DNA from: Actinobacteria bacterium UBA6100
Lineage (GTDB): Bacteria; Actinomycetota; Coriobacteriia; Anaerosomatales; Anaerosomataceae
Length of the DNA: 64,000 nucleotides
Direction: 5' to 3'
Assembly: GCA_002423585.1 (NCBI GenBank)
Contig: DIWS01000014.1
Span: 246-64,245, forward strand
The translations under genes and the position numbers were made by a program. Of this stretch, positions 61,498 through 64,000 are shown in pieces (the first letter of the stretch is position 1; the number at the start of each line of letters is the position of its first letter). Under the pieces are notes generated by a model. That model did not search any database. It saw only the letters and a list, made by a program, of their open reading frames with translations, and was not told the DNA's origin.

Positions 61498-61524
61498 CCA
61501 ACGAGAGGACCTGAGGGTACCCGT

Positions 61525-62250
61525 ATGGAGACCTATCTCTGGATCACATCCGTCTGGGGCGTCTACCTCGCCCTCGCGGTGTTCATCATCGGAATGGGTT
61601 GGCGCATCTACGAGTGGGCCACCACCCCGAAGTCCGCGGTCAGGCTCGGCATGTTCCCCAAGCCCGCGACCAAGACAGGGCGCTTCTTCAAGATGCTGAA
61701 GGACACGTTCATCGCCCCACACTCGGCCAAGATCGAGCCGGCCATGTGGGTCTTCGCCTTCGCGTTCCATGTCGCGGCGCTCGGCGCCTTCGTGGGCCAC
61801 GGCCGCCTGATCGCCGAGTTCCCGATCCTTCCGGAACTGCTCGGCCACGATGGCATGAACGCGTTCGCCGCCATGTCGGGCAGCATAGCGGGCGTCCTCA
61901 TGCTCGTCGGCGTGCTCTTCTGGATCGGCCGCCGCACCTTCGGCCCGTACAAGAGCCTGTCGGTGCCCGAGGACTACCTGCTGCTGTTCCTGCTCTTCGG
62001 CGTGATCGTGATGGGTGACCACATGCGCTTCGTGTACGGCGACATCATCCATGCCGACACGTACCGTGCCTGGTTCCAGAGCCTGTTGACCTTCAAGCCC
62101 ATGTTCCCCGAGAAGTTGCTCAGCGGGAACGTCGGCTGGTCGCTCGGCACGCACATGCTGTTCACCGACCTGTTCTTGATCTACTTCCCGTTCAGCAAGC
62201 TGGTGCACACCATCGGCTCATTCTCGTCGAACCGCGTGAGGAGTGAGTAA
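61525..62250 (+). CDS. NarI/DsrM-like di-heme b membrane subunit
   Basis: A 241-residue membrane protein with about five helices. The heme-binding histidines match NarI spacing exactly: H82 and H92 (10 apart) in one helix and H210 and H228 (18 apart) in a later helix. That predicts two b-hemes and quinone chemistry. A soluble loop lies between helices 1 and 2. It is followed at once by a DsrK/HdrD-like subunit, as in DsrMK, Hme and Tmc complexes. Direction of electron flow cannot be read. Confidence 0.87.
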   Translation: METYLWITSVWGVYLALAVFIIGMGWRIYEWATTPKSAVRLGMFPKPATKTGRFFKMLKDTFIAPHSAKIEPAMWVFAFAFHVAALGAFVGHGRLIAEFPILPELLGHDGMNAFAAMSGSIAGVLMLVGVLFWIGRRTFGPYKSLSVPEDYLLLFLLFGVIVMGDHMRFVYGDIIHADTYRAWFQSLLTFKPMFPEKLLSGNVGWSLGTHMLFTDLFLIYFPFSKLVHTIGSFSSNRVRSE

Positions 62251-62252
62251 CG

Positions 62253-63539
62253 ATGGAGACAGTTGAGATGCAGACCCTCGCAGGCGTCATCGACAAGAAG
62301 ATGAACCGCCAGCTCAAGCAGTACATCGACATCTGCGCGCGCTGTGCGATCTGCAAGGACGCGTGCCACCAGTACGTTGGCACCGGGGACTTCAAGTACC
62401 TCCCCGCCCGCCGGGCGGAGCTCATCCGCCAGGTCTACAAGAAGTACTTCGACAAGACCGGCAGGTTCGTGCCCGCGCTGTACGAGGCGCGCGATCCTGA
62501 CGACAACCTGCTCGACGAGCTGTACGACTCCACCTACGCCTGCACAGGCTGCCGTCGCTGCATGTACTACTGCCCGTTCTCCATCGACACCGCCTGGATC
62601 CTCTCGGTGGCCAAGGCGGTCCTGATCGCCGCAGGCCGTGGCAACGAGATGCTCGGACAGCTCGCCGACGCCGCCATCTTCAAGGGCGACAACGTGGCCA
62701 TGTTCGAGGGCGTCATCACGAGCGGATTCGAGGAGATCGCCGAGGAGGTCCGCGCGATCACCGGCAACCCCGACCACGGCGTACCGGTGAACAAGCAGGG
62801 CGCGGACGTGCTGTACGTCGCCCTCGCCGGTGCCCACTCCATCCGCCCGGCCGCCGTGATCTTCGAGGAGGCCGGCGAGAGCTGGACGATCTCGATGTTC
62901 GAAGCTGCCAACTACGGCTACTTCTACGGCGATCCGGAGAAGGCGCGGCTCATCACCAAGCGCTACATCGACGAGGCCGTCCGTCTGGGCGTGAAGGAGA
63001 TCGTGGTGCCCGAGTGCGGGCACGCCTACCGCGTCGCGGAGTTCTTCTACGAGGCGTGGAGCAAGGAGCCGATGCCCTTCAAGGTGAGCCACATCCTCGA
63101 GAAGGTGGACGACTACATCAAGACCGGCCGTATCAAGGTTGACAAGGGCCTGATCGAGGGCACCGTCACCTACCACGACCCGTGCCAGCTCGGTCGCAAC
63201 GGCGGCAAGTTCGAGCAGCCGCGCGACATCGTCAAGGCCGTGACGAGTAACTTTGTCGACCTCACGCCCAACCGTGCCGAGCAGTGGTGCTGCGGTGGTG
63301 GCGGCGGCATCGTGGCGATGGAGGAGTTCAAGGACGTCCGGCTCAAGTCGGGCAGCAAGAAGGTCGAGCAGCTCAAGGCGAGCGGCGCGAACATCCTCGC
63401 CTGCCCGTGCGAGAACTGCCGCCTGCAGATCGAGGAGCTCAACGAGATCCATGAGCTCGGCATGGAGATCTGGCAGGTCATCGACCTGGTGGTGGCGTCG
63501 ATGCCTCTGCCCGGCAACAAGAAGAGCGCCGGAGCGTAG
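62253..63539 (+). CDS. DsrK/HdrD-like iron-sulfur oxidoreductase subunit
   Basis: A 428-residue protein. Two N-terminal [4Fe-4S] sites are intact: C28/C31/C34/C38 (CARCAICKDACH) and C97/C100/C103/C107 (CTGCRRCMYYCP). One full CCG domain follows: C311, C346-C347 (WCCGGGG) and C386/C389 (CENC), which in HdrB/DsrK binds the catalytic [4Fe-4S] used for disulfide chemistry. The first CCG-like region keeps only C255. It starts two bases after the di-heme subunit, so both form a membrane complex. Substrate unknown; persulfide or disulfide linked to DsrE/TusA is the obvious guess. Confidence 0.9.
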   Translation: METVEMQTLAGVIDKKMNRQLKQYIDICARCAICKDACHQYVGTGDFKYLPARRAELIRQVYKKYFDKTGRFVPALYEARDPDDNLLDELYDSTYACTGCRRCMYYCPFSIDTAWILSVAKAVLIAAGRGNEMLGQLADAAIFKGDNVAMFEGVITSGFEEIAEEVRAITGNPDHGVPVNKQGADVLYVALAGAHSIRPAAVIFEEAGESWTISMFEAANYGYFYGDPEKARLITKRYIDEAVRLGVKEIVVPECGHAYRVAEFFYEAWSKEPMPFKVSHILEKVDDYIKTGRIKVDKGLIEGTVTYHDPCQLGRNGGKFEQPRDIVKAVTSNFVDLTPNRAEQWCCGGGGGIVAMEEFKDVRLKSGSKKVEQLKASGANILACPCENCRLQIEELNEIHELGMEIWQVIDLVVASMPLPGNKKSAGA

Positions 63540-63564
63540 CGGCCCGACTCACGCGTGATCGCAC

Positions 63565-63592
63565 AAGGGCGCCGGGATTCCCCGGCGCCCTT
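63565..63592 (+). terminator. Bidirectional terminator after the DsrK-like gene
   Basis: A perfect 12-bp stem (AAGGGCGCCGGG and complement) with an ATTC loop lies 26 bases past the stop codon. It also faces the end of the UroD-like gene on the other strand. The T tract is short. Confidence 0.8.
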
Positions 63593-63616
63593 CGCATTTC
63601 CCGAACGCATCCGCGC

Positions 63617-64000
63617 CTAGGCGTCGCGCGCTGCGGCGAGTGCGGAGACCAGGTTGCCCATCTCGGCGGACGTCGTGATCCCGCCATCATCGGAGACGAA
63701 CAGGCCCCCAGCGTGCGCGAGAACGCCGATGGTGCTGCCGATCGCCACAGCACGCGCAGGGTTGCCCAGTTCGGCGGTGAGCAGGCCGCCCATGACCGCG
63801 AGGCCCTCGTCTCGCGCTGCCCAGAACAAGCGATCGAACGCCTCGAAGCCGAGACCGCCGCCGGCATGGATCGCCGAGAAGCCGGCACGCGATACGGCAT
63901 GCAGCAACGGACGGACATCGCCATCGGAGTGCAGGATGGCCGGGATGCCAAGGGCGCGGGCGACGCGCGTCACGCGCTCGTATCGCGGCAACAATTCGGC
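63617..64000 (-). CDS. UroD-superfamily protein, C-terminal part (cut by window edge)
   Basis: About 128 C-terminal residues of a uroporphyrinogen decarboxylase-superfamily protein. PAILHSDGDVRPLLHAVSRA and AIHAGGGLGFEAFDRLFW fit the UroD/methyltransferase barrel, with the C-terminal LFVSDDGGIT stretch. Many such proteins in anaerobes are corrinoid methyltransferases rather than heme enzymes. The frame is open through position 64000, so the true start lies outside. Confidence 0.65.
   Translation of the reverse strand, partial: AELLPRYERVTRVARALGIPAILHSDGDVRPLLHAVSRAGFSAIHAGGGLGFEAFDRLFWAARDEGLAVMGGLLTAELGNPARAVAIGSTIGVLAHAGGLFVSDDGGITTSAEMGNLVSALAAARDA

Overview
The window looks like a piece of chromosome from a high-GC, Gram-positive, probably anaerobic actinobacterium. 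I infer the class Coriobacteriia (for example the Anaerosomatales/OPB41 lineage). The reasons are high GC with frequent GTG/TTG starts and strong Shine-Dalgarno sites, PASTA-bearing class A PBPs, a transcription-attenuating T-box, a SipW/TasA-type pair, a clustered arg operon, and a DsrK/DsrM-like redox pair beside DsrE and TusA. The species is not determined. No phage, insertion sequence, integrase or CRISPR array was seen.

Layout: nearly everything is on the minus strand. 1-25 is the 5' end of a 16S rRNA gene running off the left edge, with a clear promoter behind it. 0.6-9.5 kb: tyrS, then two class A penicillin-binding proteins (plus strand) flanking a U32-family gene, closed by a strong bidirectional terminator. 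9.5-21.9 kb: the arginine cluster argC-J-B-D-F-R-G-H, whose transcript probably continues into a GNAT gene, polX, an alkyladenine DNA glycosylase gene and a NIF3-like gene. A promoter with ArgR-like boxes precedes argC. 22-25.9 kb: pheS-pheT under a T-box. 25.9-26.8 kb: a TasA-like secreted protein with its SipW-like signal peptidase. 27-28.4 kb: infC-rpmI-rplT; infC appears to start at AUC behind a hairpin leader. 28.4-33.2 kb: thrS, an orphan membrane PAS histidine kinase and a degenerate kinase-like protein. 33.2-37.7 kb: valS-folC-zinc ribbon protein. 38-41.4 kb: tig-clpP-clpX.

41.4-46.5 kb carries six tRNA genes (Leu, Lys, His, Arg, Gly, Pro), a two-gene patch for exported proteins lying between two of them, and fhs. 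46.5-49.6 kb: murI, a metallo-beta-lactamase-fold gene, rph and rdgB, which directly follow a large chemosensory operon (49.6-60.1 kb). That operon encodes a DUF4388/MshEN protein, CheR-TPR, CheY, a PilB/GspE-like protein that has lost its ATPase motifs, two CheW, a chemoreceptor with almost no outside domain, a CheA-receiver hybrid and CheB.

60.3-63.5 kb is a plus-strand cassette: an ArsR-type regulator, DsrE, TusA, a NarI/DsrM-like di-heme membrane subunit and a DsrK/HdrD-like iron-sulfur subunit. It reads as a sulfur-relay plus membrane electron-transfer module. The right edge cuts a UroD-superfamily gene.

The most interesting items are the chemosensory operon with its pseudo-PilB and MshEN-repeat proteins, the DsrE-TusA-DsrMK-like cassette, and the pseudokinase behind thrS.
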